From the NCBI GenBank assembly GCA_902590775.1, contig CACIYC010000007.1, positions 1-63,243 on the forward strand: a stretch of DNA of 63,243 bases, written 5' to 3'. This document shows positions 17,631-26,725 of the stretch, piece after piece; positions within the stretch are counted from its first letter, which is position 1; the number at the start of each line of letters is the position of its first letter. Made by a program: the position numbers and the translations under genes. The stretch comes from an uncultured Prochlorococcus sp. (GTDB lineage Bacteria > Cyanobacteriota > Cyanobacteriia > PCC-6307 > Cyanobiaceae). Under the pieces are notes generated by a model. That model was not told where the DNA came from, made no database searches, and saw only the letters and a program-made list of their open reading frames with translations.

Positions 17631-18860
17631 TTATAAACTACGTAAAGCAACAATTGGATCTAGTTTGGCAGCTCTATTTGCAGGTAACACACCAAATACT
17701 AATCCAATAGACCCTGATAGACTGACTGTAAATAAGATTACTTTTAGTTCTATATTTGCAGGAAGTGCTGTAGTTAATGCCACAGTTTTTACAGATCCTA
17801 ATCCAATAAAAGTGCCAATAACTCCACCTAAAACTGCAAGTATAAGAGATTCAATTAGAAATTGAGTCAAAATATCAGAATCTCTTGCCCCTAAAGCTTT
17901 CCTTAAGCCTATTTCTTCTGTCCTTTCACTTACAGAAACTAACATTATATTCATAATACCTATGCCGCCGACGATTAGGGAGATTCCACCTATAGCTCCA
18001 AGCATTAATGTTAGTCCACCAGTAATTGTAGAAACTATTGATAAAGCATCTTTCTGAGATCTAACTGCAAAGTCATCATCCTTGGTGATTTTATGCCTTT
18101 GTCTCAATAGATTAGTAACTTGGAATTTTGCAGCATTTATGGCTTCAGGGTTCTTTGCCTGAATACTTATAAAACTTAAACTAGTTCCATATGTGGGATC
18201 TTTACCAGTAATTTTATTTACCATAGTAGAAAGTGGTATATAAATATTTTTATCTTGATTACTACCAAAAACCGCACCTTTTGGTTCCATTATTCCTACA
18301 ACTTCAAATGATTGATCTTTAATTCTTATTCGTTTACCAATGGAATTATTTTTATTAAATAAATCATTATTCATTTCTGATCCGAGTATAGCAATATTCT
18401 TTGCAGAAATTATATCCTTATTTGTTATAAATCTGCCGCTAGCGATATCAAAACTCCTTACTATCAGAAATTCTTTTGTAACACCAAGTACATTAGAACT
18501 GAAGCTTTTTGATTTATATTGAACTACTTCACTTGTCGAAATTTGGGGAGCAACTTTCTTTATAGAAGGAACTTGATTAGATATTGCTGATGAATCTTTT
18601 AAAGTTAAGTTTTTAGGGAAAGCAACGCCTCTTCTCCTTGTATTATTATTTCCTGGGACAACAAACAATACATTTGCTCCTAGATTACTTAATTGACTTG
18701 CTGCTAATTTTTGCGCTCCTTTGCCTACTCCCAAAAGAGTTATAACAGAAGCATTTCCTATTATTATTCCTAACATAGTTAGTGAACTTCTCAATTTATT
18801 TGCTTTTAATGTCTTAATGGACATTAAAAATAGCTCTTTAATAGGGACTTTGTTTGCCAT
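17631..18860 (-). CDS. MacB/FtsX-type ABC transporter permease
   Basis: The 409-residue protein has the MacB/LolC architecture. An N-terminal helix (KLRSSLTMLGIIIGNASVITLLGVGKG, about residues 22-48, quoted as two adjoining stretches) is followed by a periplasmic domain of about 230 residues. Three C-terminal helices then surround the FtsX signature IMLVSVSERTEEIGLRKALGA. It would form the membrane part of an ABC exporter of lipids, peptides or drugs. No ATPase gene is adjacent. Its stop is well separated from ftsH, and its ATG lies one base after the pyk stop, so it is probably in the pyk transcript. Confidence 0.88.
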   Translation of the reverse strand: MANKVPIKELFLMSIKTLKANKLRSSLTMLGIIIGNASVITLLGVGKGAQKLAASQLSNLGANVLFVVPGNNNTRRRGVAFPKNLTLKDSSAISNQVPSIKKVAPQISTSEVVQYKSKSFSSNVLGVTKEFLIVRSFDIASGRFITNKDIISAKNIAILGSEMNNDLFNKNNSIGKRIRIKDQSFEVVGIMEPKGAVFGSNQDKNIYIPLSTMVNKITGKDPTYGTSLSFISIQAKNPEAINAAKFQVTNLLRQRHKITKDDDFAVRSQKDALSIVSTITGGLTLMLGAIGGISLIVGGIGIMNIMLVSVSERTEEIGLRKALGARDSDILTQFLIESLILAVLGGVIGTFIGLGSVKTVALTTALPANIELKVILFTVSLSGSIGLVFGVLPANRAAKLDPIVALRSL

Positions 18861-20633
18861 TTAATTTTGTTTTGGATTTATGTTATTGTTTGGTATACCT
18901 TTGTAAATTATTCCTTGATTTAGATCTAAATTAACAACTTCTCCATTCTTAAACTTTTTACAGGCATCTTTAACCATCGATATAAAAGGTATATCATTAT
19001 TTATGTAATTATTTTTAACTATAGATAAATCTCCTTCACTAATAATTCCTGAAATATGCTCTGTGAAATCTGAATTTAGATTTATGTCATTTGATAAGAC
19101 AATTATTTCACCAGATTTGACTTCTGACAAGTCAGATTGAGTGTTAATTATACGTAATTTACCACTAATAGTTCCTTTCCCATTAGACGTTCCTTTTGCT
19201 ACAACGTCACTAACAATTCCAACTTTAATTAGATCTGTTGAACCACTTATCCCTGTTAATGTTCCTGCTGTTTGAACAACAAGGTCACCAGGTTTGAGTA
19301 TATTTAGATCCATAGATAGTTTCATAGCAATATCAAATGTTTTGGTCGTACTTTCTTGAGTTGTTATTAATAATGGAGAGACGCCCCAAACTAATTGAAG
19401 TCGCCTTGCAACACTTATTTCACTAGTTATTGCCAGTATTGGAGTTGGAGGACGAAATTTACTTACATTATGTGCAGTTGAGCCACTTTTAGTTAAAGGA
19501 AGTATCGCAGCAGCATTTAGCTGTCTTGCAATTGTGCTTACAGCAGCGCTTATAGCATTTGGAATAGTGCTTGGTAAATGACTTTCTAATGCCATTTGTG
19601 GATAGTCTCTTTCTATTCTTCTTGCGATTTTTGCCATTGTTTTAACAGCCTCTATTGGGTAGTCACCAACGGCTGTTTCGTTTGAAAGCATTACAGCATC
19701 TGTCCCATCGAGTATAGCGTTGGCAACGTCACTAACTTCTGCTCTTGTTGGCCTTGGACAAGAAGCCATTGAGTCGAGCATTTGAGTTGCTGTGATAATT
19801 GGAATACCTAAACTATTTGCTTTCTTTATTAGTTCTTTTTGAAGCAATGGTACTTCTTCCGCTTCCATCTCAACTCCTAAGTCACCTCTAGCAACCATTA
19901 CTCCATCGCACAATGAAAGTATCGAATCAATCTGGTCAATAGCTTCAAATTTTTCAATTTTGGCTACAACGGGAGTTGTATGGCCATGATTTCTTATCAA
20001 AGTTTTTATTTCCTGAAGGTCTGCTGGATTCCTAACAAAACTAAGTGCCACCCAATCAACGCCTTGATCAAGTCCGAAGGCTAAATCTATTTTGTCTTTA
20101 TCTGTTAATGCTTTAATTGAAAGTTGAACATCAGGAAAATTTACACCTTTATTATTAGATAAGATTCCTCCAACAGTAACTTTGCAAATAAGTGCTTTGT
20201 TTTTCTTGTCTACTTTTTCTACTACCATCTCAACTCTTCCATCATCAAGAAGTATTCTCTTGCCTTCAGAAACCTCTTTAGCTAGGTTTTTATAAGTTAC
20301 ATTTGCAATTCTTTGATTGCAATTTGACATCTCTGAAGTGAGGGTAAAGCTATCTCCTTTCTTTAAATTAATTGGCCCATCTTTAAATCTTCCAAGTCTT
20401 ATTTTTGGCCCTTGTAAATCTTGTAGTATTCCTATATTTACTTTTAGATTAGAGGCAACTTCTCTTATTGTTTTTATTCGTTTTGCGTGTTCTTCATGAT
20501 CACCATGTGAAAAATTCAATCTAAAGGTTGTTGCCCCTGCTTTAATAAGCTCTGTGATGTTTTTATTGCTTTGTGTCGCTGGGCCAATTGTGGCAACGAT
20601 TTTAGTTCTTCGTCTTAGATCTATAGTTGTCAT
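18861..20633 (-). CDS. pyk: Pyruvate kinase
   Basis: The enzyme transfers phosphate from phosphoenolpyruvate to ADP at the end of glycolysis. The N-terminal RTKIVATIGPAT, the ILQDLQGPKIRLG segment (about residues 63-75), the MVARGDLGVEM catalytic stretch (about 243) and the AVMLSNETAVGDYP loop are all present. At 590 residues it is about 110 longer than the E. coli enzyme because of a C-terminal PEP-utilising-like domain (from about residue 480), as in Bacillus and many cyanobacteria. The phosphohistidine TSHA motif of active mobile domains is not seen there. It diverges from mazG. Confidence 0.96.
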   Translation of the reverse strand: MTTIDLRRRTKIVATIGPATQSNKNITELIKAGATTFRLNFSHGDHEEHAKRIKTIREVASNLKVNIGILQDLQGPKIRLGRFKDGPINLKKGDSFTLTSEMSNCNQRIANVTYKNLAKEVSEGKRILLDDGRVEMVVEKVDKKNKALICKVTVGGILSNNKGVNFPDVQLSIKALTDKDKIDLAFGLDQGVDWVALSFVRNPADLQEIKTLIRNHGHTTPVVAKIEKFEAIDQIDSILSLCDGVMVARGDLGVEMEAEEVPLLQKELIKKANSLGIPIITATQMLDSMASCPRPTRAEVSDVANAILDGTDAVMLSNETAVGDYPIEAVKTMAKIARRIERDYPQMALESHLPSTIPNAISAAVSTIARQLNAAAILPLTKSGSTAHNVSKFRPPTPILAITSEISVARRLQLVWGVSPLLITTQESTTKTFDIAMKLSMDLNILKPGDLVVQTAGTLTGISGSTDLIKVGIVSDVVAKGTSNGKGTISGKLRIINTQSDLSEVKSGEIIVLSNDINLNSDFTEHISGIISEGDLSIVKNNYINNDIPFISMVKDACKKFKNGEVVNLDLNQGIIYKGIPNNNINPKQN

Positions 20634-20712
20634 TTGAAACTAGCTACATCTTCAGAAAAATACCATCTTTCGTGCATGTGAATTGCCCCATAGTTTATTT
20701 TCCAATTTAATC

Positions 20713-21042
20713 ATGGACCTTAACGAGTACCAAGACAAATCGAAGCAAACAGCATGCTATCCAGATATAGGCAATAATCTGATTTATCCAACTTTGGGCC
20801 TTACAGGAGAGGCCGGGGAAGTTGCTGATAAAGTTAAGAAGGTCTTAAGGGATAAAAAAGGTGTTTTTGGAGCTGATGAGAAATATCAATTAAAGTTAGA
20901 ATTGGGAGATGTGCTTTGGTATATAGCTCAATTATCTTCAGAATTAGGCTTTTCTCTTGAAGATGTAGCTCAAGCCAATCTATTGAAATTAGAAAGTAGA
21001 TCTAACAGAGGGAAATTATCTGGTAGTGGTGATCATAGATAA
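20713..21042 (+). CDS. MazG-like nucleotide pyrophosphohydrolase
   Basis: This 109-residue all-alpha NTP pyrophosphohydrolase is read from the ATG at 20713 (MDLNEYQDKSKQTA). The signature GLTGEAGEVADKVKK supplies the acidic metal ligands (EExxE-like: E, E, then LELGDVLWYIAQLSSELG with E and D) that bind Mg2+. Such proteins hydrolyse non-canonical or excess nucleoside triphosphates. MazG-type genes are also carried by cyanophages, but this copy sits in core genes and looks chromosomal. It diverges from pyk. Confidence 0.85.
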   Translation: MDLNEYQDKSKQTACYPDIGNNLIYPTLGLTGEAGEVADKVKKVLRDKKGVFGADEKYQLKLELGDVLWYIAQLSSELGFSLEDVAQANLLKLESRSNRGKLSGSGDHR

Positions 21043-21065
21043 TCTATTTATATGATTATAAAAGT

Positions 21066-21371
21066 TTATCCAACGCTATTAATCAAAGTACTACTTAAAA
21101 AAGCATACCCTACATTTCTAAGAGCTGATTCTGCAAAGTTTAATACAACAAATGCTAGTATTGGAGATAGATCAAGCCCACCTATCGCTGGGATAATTCC
21201 TCTGAAAAGGTTTAAATATGGATCCGTAATTGCGCTAATGTTGCTAAGTATTGGATTACTCCAATCTAGATTTGGGAACCATGTCAAAAGAACTCTTATA
21301 ATTAATATATAGGAATAAATAAATAGGGTTTGACTTAGGACTGCGAGTATATTTGAGAATACTATTGACAT
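21066..21371 (-). CDS. YggT family membrane protein
   Basis: This 101-residue protein has two hydrophobic segments (about residues 7-30 and 68-85) and the YggT pattern LIIRVLLTWFPNLDWSNP followed by ITDPYLNLFRGIIPAIGGLDLSP. In bacteria YggT proteins are linked to membrane organisation; in cyanobacteria and plastids relatives (Ycf19, CCB3) are involved in chloroplast nucleoid or cytochrome b6 maturation. It ends 23 bp from mazG (convergent), with scpB upstream on the same strand. Confidence 0.88.
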   Translation of the reverse strand: MSIVFSNILAVLSQTLFIYSYILIIRVLLTWFPNLDWSNPILSNISAITDPYLNLFRGIIPAIGGLDLSPILAFVVLNFAESALRNVGYAFLSSTLINSVG

Positions 21372-21396
21372 GACTTAATATAAACTTATTGGTATA

Positions 21397-21903
21397 TTAA
21401 GCTATTTTCTTATGTTCTGTCTGTTTTATATCAGGAATTACTGTAAAGGTCTGATGAAATTTTTCAGAAAGAGTAACCCAATAAGACCTTCCTTCTCTTT
21501 GTCTTTTTCTCTCTATGAAATTTAACGACAGCAGTTCTTTAATATGTTCATAGGCCCCTGATCCTCTTATATCAACTAAATCTGATTGTAAAATTCGTTT
21601 TTTCAAAGCTATTGTTGCAAGTGTTCTAAGTGTTGCACCTGATATATCTACTGGAAGGAGATTTTGGACTAGTTCACCCAAGCCCATTCTTAACTGAAGT
21701 CCATATTTTCCATCTTTCTCATTAATTTCTAATGCTGTGTCTCTTTGTGAATAGCCAGCCATAAGAGCAAACAATGCTTCTTCTATCTGAGAGTTTGTTT
21801 CGTCTAATATTTCAGAGATTTCTAAAATAGATAATGGCTTACCTTTAAGGTATAAAACCGCCTCAATCCTGGCAGGAATTGATATATCTAGCTTCTCAGA
21901 CAT
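21397..21903 (-). CDS. scpB: Segregation and condensation protein B
   Basis: This winged-helix protein with ScpA and SMC forms the bacterial condensin that compacts and segregates chromosomes. The 168 residues show two winged-helix units. The N-terminal PARIEAVLYLKGKPLSILEI is the family hallmark; LRTLATIALKKRILQSDLVDIRG lies in the second, with the KELLSLNFIERKRQREGRSYWVTL wing after it. It is co-oriented with yggT, 26 bp apart. Confidence 0.92.
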   Translation of the reverse strand: MSEKLDISIPARIEAVLYLKGKPLSILEISEILDETNSQIEEALFALMAGYSQRDTALEINEKDGKYGLQLRMGLGELVQNLLPVDISGATLRTLATIALKKRILQSDLVDIRGSGAYEHIKELLSLNFIERKRQREGRSYWVTLSEKFHQTFTVIPDIKQTEHKKIA

Positions 21904-21971
21904 ATTCTGAGATGAAGAAAAATTAGCGATAGCTAGCTGGTTAACTCTCTTTTTTTAAAATAACCTGATTT

Positions 21972-23510
21972 TTAAGGTTGTGCACCTAGGAACATTTTAT
22001 ATGCAGGATTATTAGTTTCTTCAGTGTTTTTATAACCTATTTCACTAAGAAAAATCTCCCATGAACCAAAGTCCGAATTGTCGACTAGCACTCCTATGAC
22101 AATTCTCCCAATATCTGCACCATGATTTCTGTAATGAAAAATGCTTATTGTCCAATCTGGTTTCATTGCTTCTAGAAATCTCATCAATGCTCCGGGGCGT
22201 TCAGGAAATTCGAATCTATAGAGCAGTTCTTTATATGATTTGTAATTAGAATTTCTTGCTATTGGTAATCTTCCACCAACCATATGCCTTAGGTGAACTT
22301 TTGAAAATTCGTCATAACTAAGATCAATTGTATTAAAACCAAAAGATTTAATTTTATCTATAAATGTAAGACGGTCAGACTTGCTTTCTACTTCAATGCC
22401 CATAAATATATGCGCCATACTACCGCTTGACATTCGATAGCTAAATTCAGTTAAGTTTCTTTTACCTATAAGAGTACAGAGATCTTTTAAGCTTCCAGCT
22501 TTTTCAGGAATCTCAATAGCAATCATTGCTTCTTTCTCTTCGCCAAGAACAGCTCTTTCAGCGACAAATCTTAGTCTTTCAAAATTCATATTTGCTCCGC
22601 ATGTAATAGCAATAAGGTTTTTATTTTTATAATTTCTATTTATTATGTCTGATTTCATACCAGCAATAGCGAGTGCTCCTGCTGGTTCTAATATTGCTCT
22701 TGTATCTTCATAAAAGTCTTTTATTGATGCACATATTTCATCGGTATTTACAGTAACCATTGAATCAACATATTTTTTCGCAAGATCAAAGGTTATTTTA
22801 CCAACTTTCTTTACAGCAACTCCGTCTGCAAATAAACCTATTTTTGAAAGTTCGATGATTTTATTTGCTTGCAATGATTTCGTCATTGCTGATGCATCCT
22901 CAGGTTCTACTCCTATGACTTTTATCTCTGGCCATAAATTTTTTATATAAGCAGCTATTCCAGCAATAAGACCTCCACCTCCTACAGCAACATATATTGC
23001 ATCTGGAGGTTCTTCTATTTGTCTCAGTATTTCAATTGCAATAGTTCCTTGACCTGCAATTACATCAGGGTCATCAAAAGGATGTATGAAAACTAAACCT
23101 TCTTCTTGACTTACTGATAATGCTTTTTTGTAAGCTTCATCATATGTTTCTCCATGGAGAATTACTTCTGCTTTAAGAGAACGTACAGCTTCAATTTTCA
23201 TAGGAGGAGTAGTTATAGGCATTACAATTACAGCTCTGCATTTTAAATGGGATGCGCTTAAGGCAACTCCTTGGGCGTGATTTCCTGCACTTGATGCAAC
23301 TACACCTTTTTTTAATTGTTTCGTTGAAAGGTGAGACATTTTGTTGTATGCACCCCTTAATTTAAATGAAAAAACTGGCTGCAAATCTTCTCTTTTGAGC
23401 CAAATCGTGTTGTTTAATTTTTTGCTGAGTTTTTCCCCTTTCTCTAAAGGAGTTTCGATAGCGACGTCATAAACGCGAGCTTTTAAGATTTTTTTTAAAA
23501 AGTCCTCCAT
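21972..23510 (-). CDS. ilvA: Threonine dehydratase (biosynthetic)
   Basis: This PLP enzyme deaminates threonine to 2-oxobutanoate, the first step of isoleucine synthesis. The PLP lysine lies in VFSFKLRGAYNKM (about residue 49), the phosphate-binding loop is VAVGGGGLIAG (about 175), and the SSAGNHAQGVALSA segment is typical of fold type II. The last 180 residues hold two ACT-like regulatory repeats (ERPGALMRFLEAMKPDW in the second), so isoleucine feedback is expected from the family. The 512-residue length is normal. ilvE, a later enzyme of the same pathway, lies at 57.4 kb. Confidence 0.96.
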   Translation of the reverse strand: MEDFLKKILKARVYDVAIETPLEKGEKLSKKLNNTIWLKREDLQPVFSFKLRGAYNKMSHLSTKQLKKGVVASSAGNHAQGVALSASHLKCRAVIVMPITTPPMKIEAVRSLKAEVILHGETYDEAYKKALSVSQEEGLVFIHPFDDPDVIAGQGTIAIEILRQIEEPPDAIYVAVGGGGLIAGIAAYIKNLWPEIKVIGVEPEDASAMTKSLQANKIIELSKIGLFADGVAVKKVGKITFDLAKKYVDSMVTVNTDEICASIKDFYEDTRAILEPAGALAIAGMKSDIINRNYKNKNLIAITCGANMNFERLRFVAERAVLGEEKEAMIAIEIPEKAGSLKDLCTLIGKRNLTEFSYRMSSGSMAHIFMGIEVESKSDRLTFIDKIKSFGFNTIDLSYDEFSKVHLRHMVGGRLPIARNSNYKSYKELLYRFEFPERPGALMRFLEAMKPDWTISIFHYRNHGADIGRIVIGVLVDNSDFGSWEIFLSEIGYKNTEETNNPAYKMFLGAQP

Positions 23511-23628
23511 GAAATTATTCTTGTTGTTTTGAGTTAATTGTTTTTAAGTTCCATTTGAAATAAGTACAAATCTTTTCTAAATGGGTAAAGACACCTTAGA
23601 TTGTTAGGAAATAACTCATACGGAAAAT

Positions 23629-25572
23629 ATGCGTCTGAGCGATGTAAGCCATCCTAATCAATTACATGGCTTGACTACAGCACAACTAGAAGATATTGCT
23701 TGTCAGATTAGGGAAAGGCATCTTCAAGTTGTTTCTACCAGTGGAGGTCATTTAGGACCAGGGCTTGGAGTTGTTGAATTAACACTGGCTCTATATCAAA
23801 CTTTAGATCTTGATAAAGATAAAGTTGTTTGGGATGTTGGTCATCAAGCATATCCACATAAATTAATTACTGGGCGTTATTCAAATTTTGATTCTTTGAG
23901 ACAGCAAGGTGGAGTCGCAGGATATTTGAAAAGATCTGAAAGTTCTTTTGACCATTTTGGAGCTGGACATGCCAGTACTTCAATTTCTTCAGCTTTAGGT
24001 ATGGCTTTGGCTAGAGATAGAAAAGGTAAGGATTATAAATGTGTTGCAGTAATAGGAGATGGAGCGCTTACAGGCGGGATGGCTTTAGAAGCAATTAATC
24101 ATGCTGGACATCTTCCAAACACTCCTTTTTTGGTTGTTCTAAATGATAATGATATGTCGATTTCACCTCCTGTAGGAGCTCTTTCGACATATTTGAATCG
24201 TATGAGACATAGTGCACCAATTCAGTTTATTTCTGACAGTGTTAAGGAGAGTGTTAGCCATATTCCTTTTTTAGGTAATGAAATTCCTCAGGAAATAAAA
24301 TCTTTAACTGGCAGTGTAAAAAGACTCGCTGTTCCAAAAGTAGGAGCAGTTTTCGAAGAGCTTGGATTTACTTATATGGGCCCTGTCGATGGCCATGATA
24401 TTGCTTTGATGATAAAGACTTTTCAGGCAGCTCATAGATTAGGTCGACCCGTATTAGTTCATGTCTCTACTACAAAAGGCAAAGGTTATCCCTATGCTGA
24501 AGCTGATCAAGTTGGATATCATGCTCAATCAGCTTTTGATTTAACTACTGGTAAATCAAAAGCTTCAAAATCCCCTAAACCTCCAAGCTATAGCAAAGTA
24601 TTTGGTCAAACTCTAGTCAAATTATGTGAGCAAGATAGCAATGTAATTGGAATTACAGCAGCGATGGCAACAGGAACAGGTCTTGATTTACTGCAAAAAG
24701 CAGTTCCTGATCAATATGTAGATGTTGGTATTGCTGAACAACATGCCGTAACACTAGCGGCTGGTATGGCATGTGAAGGTTTGAAACCAGTTTGTGCTAT
24801 TTACAGTACTTTTCTTCAGAGAGCATATGATCAACTAATTCATGATGTTGGAATACAAAATTTACCTGTAACTTTTGTTCTAGACAGAGCAGGTATTGTT
24901 GGAGCAGATGGGCCTACTCATCAGGGTCAGTATGACATTAGTTATATGAGATCTATACCCAATTTCACCATCATGGCTCCTAAGGATGAAGCAGAATTAC
25001 AAAGAATGCTTGTCACTTGCTTAGATCATTCTGGTCCATGTGCCTTAAGAATTCCCCGTGGACCTGGAGAAGGTGTGACACTAATGGAGGAAGGGTGGAA
25101 TCCCTTAAAGATTGGAAGGGGCGAAGTCCTTTCTGAAGGAGATGATTTGTTGATAATTGCTTATGGAGCAATGGTCTCTCCAGCAGTTAAAACAGCTTCT
25201 CTTTTAAATGAATTAGGTATTTCATCAACAGTAATAAATGCTCGTTTCTTAAGGCCTTTAGACCAAGCTTTAATTCTCCCCTTAGCAAGAAGAATAGGAA
25301 AAGTTGTAACTATGGAAGAGGGAACTTTATTGGGAGGATTTGGCTCAGCTATTGTTGAGTCTTTTGCTGATCAAGATCTTGCAGTCTCAACAATGAGAAT
25401 TGGTATTCCTGATAAATTAGTTGATCATGCAAGTCCGCAACAAAGCAAAGAGAAATTGGGATTAACTCCAGATTTAATGCTTGAGAATATAGTTAAAAGG
25501 TTTGGTTGGGAAAAATCCTATCAATTGATTGCCTCAAATTCGAGCTCAAATCCTAATAATAAAAACCTTTAA
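23629..25572 (+). CDS. dxs: 1-deoxy-D-xylulose-5-phosphate synthase
   Basis: This thiamine-diphosphate enzyme joins pyruvate and glyceraldehyde 3-phosphate at the entry of the MEP pathway that supplies carotenoids, chlorophyll phytol and plastoquinone. Signatures are [18 protein letters not shown], the ThDP motif [13 protein letters not shown] (about residue 143) and the [18 protein letters not shown] transketolase segment (about 419). The length of 647 residues is normal. It diverges from ilvA. A strong hairpin, overlapping its stop codon, probably ends the transcript. Confidence 0.97.
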   Translation: MRLSDVSHPNQLHGLTTAQLEDIACQIRERHLQVVSTSGGHLGPGLGVVELTLALYQTLDLDKDKVVWDVGHQAYPHKLITGRYSNFDSLRQQGGVAGYLKRSESSFDHFGAGHASTSISSALGMALARDRKGKDYKCVAVIGDGALTGGMALEAINHAGHLPNTPFLVVLNDNDMSISPPVGALSTYLNRMRHSAPIQFISDSVKESVSHIPFLGNEIPQEIKSLTGSVKRLAVPKVGAVFEELGFTYMGPVDGHDIALMIKTFQAAHRLGRPVLVHVSTTKGKGYPYAEADQVGYHAQSAFDLTTGKSKASKSPKPPSYSKVFGQTLVKLCEQDSNVIGITAAMATGTGLDLLQKAVPDQYVDVGIAEQHAVTLAAGMACEGLKPVCAIYSTFLQRAYDQLIHDVGIQNLPVTFVLDRAGIVGADGPTHQGQYDISYMRSIPNFTIMAPKDEAELQRMLVTCLDHSGPCALRIPRGPGEGVTLMEEGWNPLKIGRGEVLSEGDDLLIIAYGAMVSPAVKTASLLNELGISSTVINARFLRPLDQALILPLARRIGKVVTMEEGTLLGGFGSAIVESFADQDLAVSTMRIGIPDKLVDHASPQQSKEKLGLTPDLMLENIVKRFGWEKSYQLIASNSSSNPNNKNL

Positions 25573-25603
25573 AAGGCTTTTATTATTAGCCTTTTAAAGG
25601 TTT
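25563..25603 (+). terminator. Strong hairpin overlapping the dxs stop codon
   Basis: Two 15-base arms, 25563-25577 and 25589-25603, are perfect inverted repeats separated by an 11-base T/A-rich loop. The left arm carries the dxs stop codon (25570-25572). The downstream side is AT-rich (TATATTTAAG) rather than a clean T tract. Intrinsic termination is the likely role because cyanobacteria lack Rho; the symmetry means it could act from either side. It is the strongest inverted repeat I noticed. Confidence 0.75.
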
Positions 25604-25710
25604 ATATTTAAGACAATATATACGTTTGTATAACTACATATAATTATATTTTACTAATTATATAATATTATTTTATTTAATTGTTTAAGGTTATTGGAAA
25701 TTCAAGTTAC

Positions 25711-25765
25711 TGAAATCTACTTAGACGTACGATTGAAATCTACTTAGACGTACGATTGAAATCTA
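25711..25765 (-). repeat. 23-bp tandem repeat starting at the psaK stop codon
   Basis: Two identical 23-bp units occupy 25743-25765 and 25720-25742 and a 9-base partial third copy 25711-25719. Read on the minus strand, each unit begins TAGATTTCAATCG, so the TAG that ends psaK is the first codon of unit one. Each unit also carries the palindrome CGTACG. The arrangement looks like a recent slippage duplication in the psaK 3' untranslated region. No function is known. Confidence 0.85.
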
Positions 25766-26023
25766 GAGAACTCCTCTTGAAGCTAAACCTAGAATTGATC
25801 CAATGCCAAGTATATGTCCCAAACAATTAGCTGCTACAACTGATGCATGACTCATACCACCAAAGAACTTAGAGTTAGGAATCTCAAAGCCTTCATTAGG
25901 CTGGGCAATATTTGCTCTTGCTATTGCATAAGCAAGGACATTGCACAGGATCATGATAAGCGCACACTTGGGTGACCAATGAAATGTAGCAGGAGCTGCT
26001 GAGGCCAATAGAGATGTAATCAT
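25763..26023 (-). CDS. psaK: Photosystem I subunit PsaK
   Basis: This is a two-helix peripheral subunit of photosystem I (subunit X) at the edge of the complex, connecting to antenna. The 86-residue product read from the ATG at 26023 has the typical TFHWSPKCALIMILCNVLAYAIAR first helix (quoted in pieces) and the GFEIPNSKFFGGMSHASVVAANC loop. A GHILGIGSILGLASRG end completes the family pattern. The frame is open 15 codons further up to 26068 with the charged start MCFIKENNKVAFH, which does not match the family, so the shorter start is chosen. It is last in a minus-strand gene run. Confidence 0.92.
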   Translation of the reverse strand: MITSLLASAAPATFHWSPKCALIMILCNVLAYAIARANIAQPNEGFEIPNSKFFGGMSHASVVAANCLGHILGIGSILGLASRGVL

Positions 26024-26099
26024 TAACACATGAAAAGCAACCTTATTATTCTCCTTGATAAAGCACATTTGACCACAAAGTTTTACTACCTCTTAAAGG

Positions 26100-26414
26100 T
26101 TATTTACTTGAATTTTGGATTAATCCTGCAAAACCGAGTGCTACCAGTCCATCACTAATTGCTAAAAAAGCTTCAGCTGATCCATGTAAGGCATCAATAT
26201 CTGTCAATTCTTTTCCATAATTTACTTGTGCAAATATAGAGAAAGCAATTGTAATGCCAACAAAAAGGAGTGTCATTCTAAATCCCCACAAAGATATCTT
26301 TGGCATTTCATTGGTTTTGTTAGCCCAATAGAGAAAAAATAAAAATGGAAATAATGAGAATACAAAAATTGGACCAGGATCTAAGTCCGCCAAATAAAGA
26401 AGAAAATTATTCAT
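26100..26414 (-). CDS. DUF3593 family membrane protein
   Basis: This 104-residue integral membrane protein has three hydrophobic stretches near residues 14-30, 45-62 and 83-99, matching the DUF3593 family shared by cyanobacteria and chloroplasts. Typical parts are DLDPGPIFVFSLFPFLFFLYWANK (in pieces) and LHGSAEAFLAISDGLVALGFAG. Function is unknown. Its ATG overlaps the preceding DUF2499 stop by 4 bp, so the two are coupled. The pair occurs together in many cyanobacteria, as I recall. Confidence 0.8.
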   Translation of the reverse strand: MNNFLLYLADLDPGPIFVFSLFPFLFFLYWANKTNEMPKISLWGFRMTLLFVGITIAFSIFAQVNYGKELTDIDALHGSAEAFLAISDGLVALGFAGLIQNSSK

Positions 26415-26725
26415 GTATTTTGTGCCATGCTTCTTTCTCTAAGAACAATTTGCCAGGAAGCTATAGCTAAGGCTGTATTCCCTATGAAAGTTAAGAGAGC
26501 TTGTAAATAAACTAAACCATAAAGACTTGCTGCATTATCAAAGATATGCCATGTTATTGCCGCCATAGCACTAGCCAAGTTAGGTAGCATTGCATATGCA
26601 AGTAATTTGTATGGTTTATACTTTGTATTTTTATTAGATAAAATGGAAATTAGCAGAATTGCTAGCGTCCATTCAAATAATGTAAGTATATGAATAAACC
26701 AAGTAGGGGTAGAAAGGCTATGCAT
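26411..26725 (-). CDS. DUF2499 family membrane protein
   Basis: This 104-residue membrane protein has the DUF2499 pattern. It opens STPTWFIHILTLFEWTLAILL, has a YAMLPNLASAMAAITWHIFDN core, and ends with a QALLTFIGNTALAIASWQI helix. Three to four membrane segments are likely. A histidine in each of the first and middle segments is conserved-looking. It is coupled to DUF3593 by a 4-bp overlap and to the upstream peroxiredoxin by a 1-bp stop/start overlap, so the three are almost certainly one transcript. Function unknown. Confidence 0.82.
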   Translation of the reverse strand: MHSLSTPTWFIHILTLFEWTLAILLISILSNKNTKYKPYKLLAYAMLPNLASAMAAITWHIFDNAASLYGLVYLQALLTFIGNTALAIASWQIVLRERSMAQNT

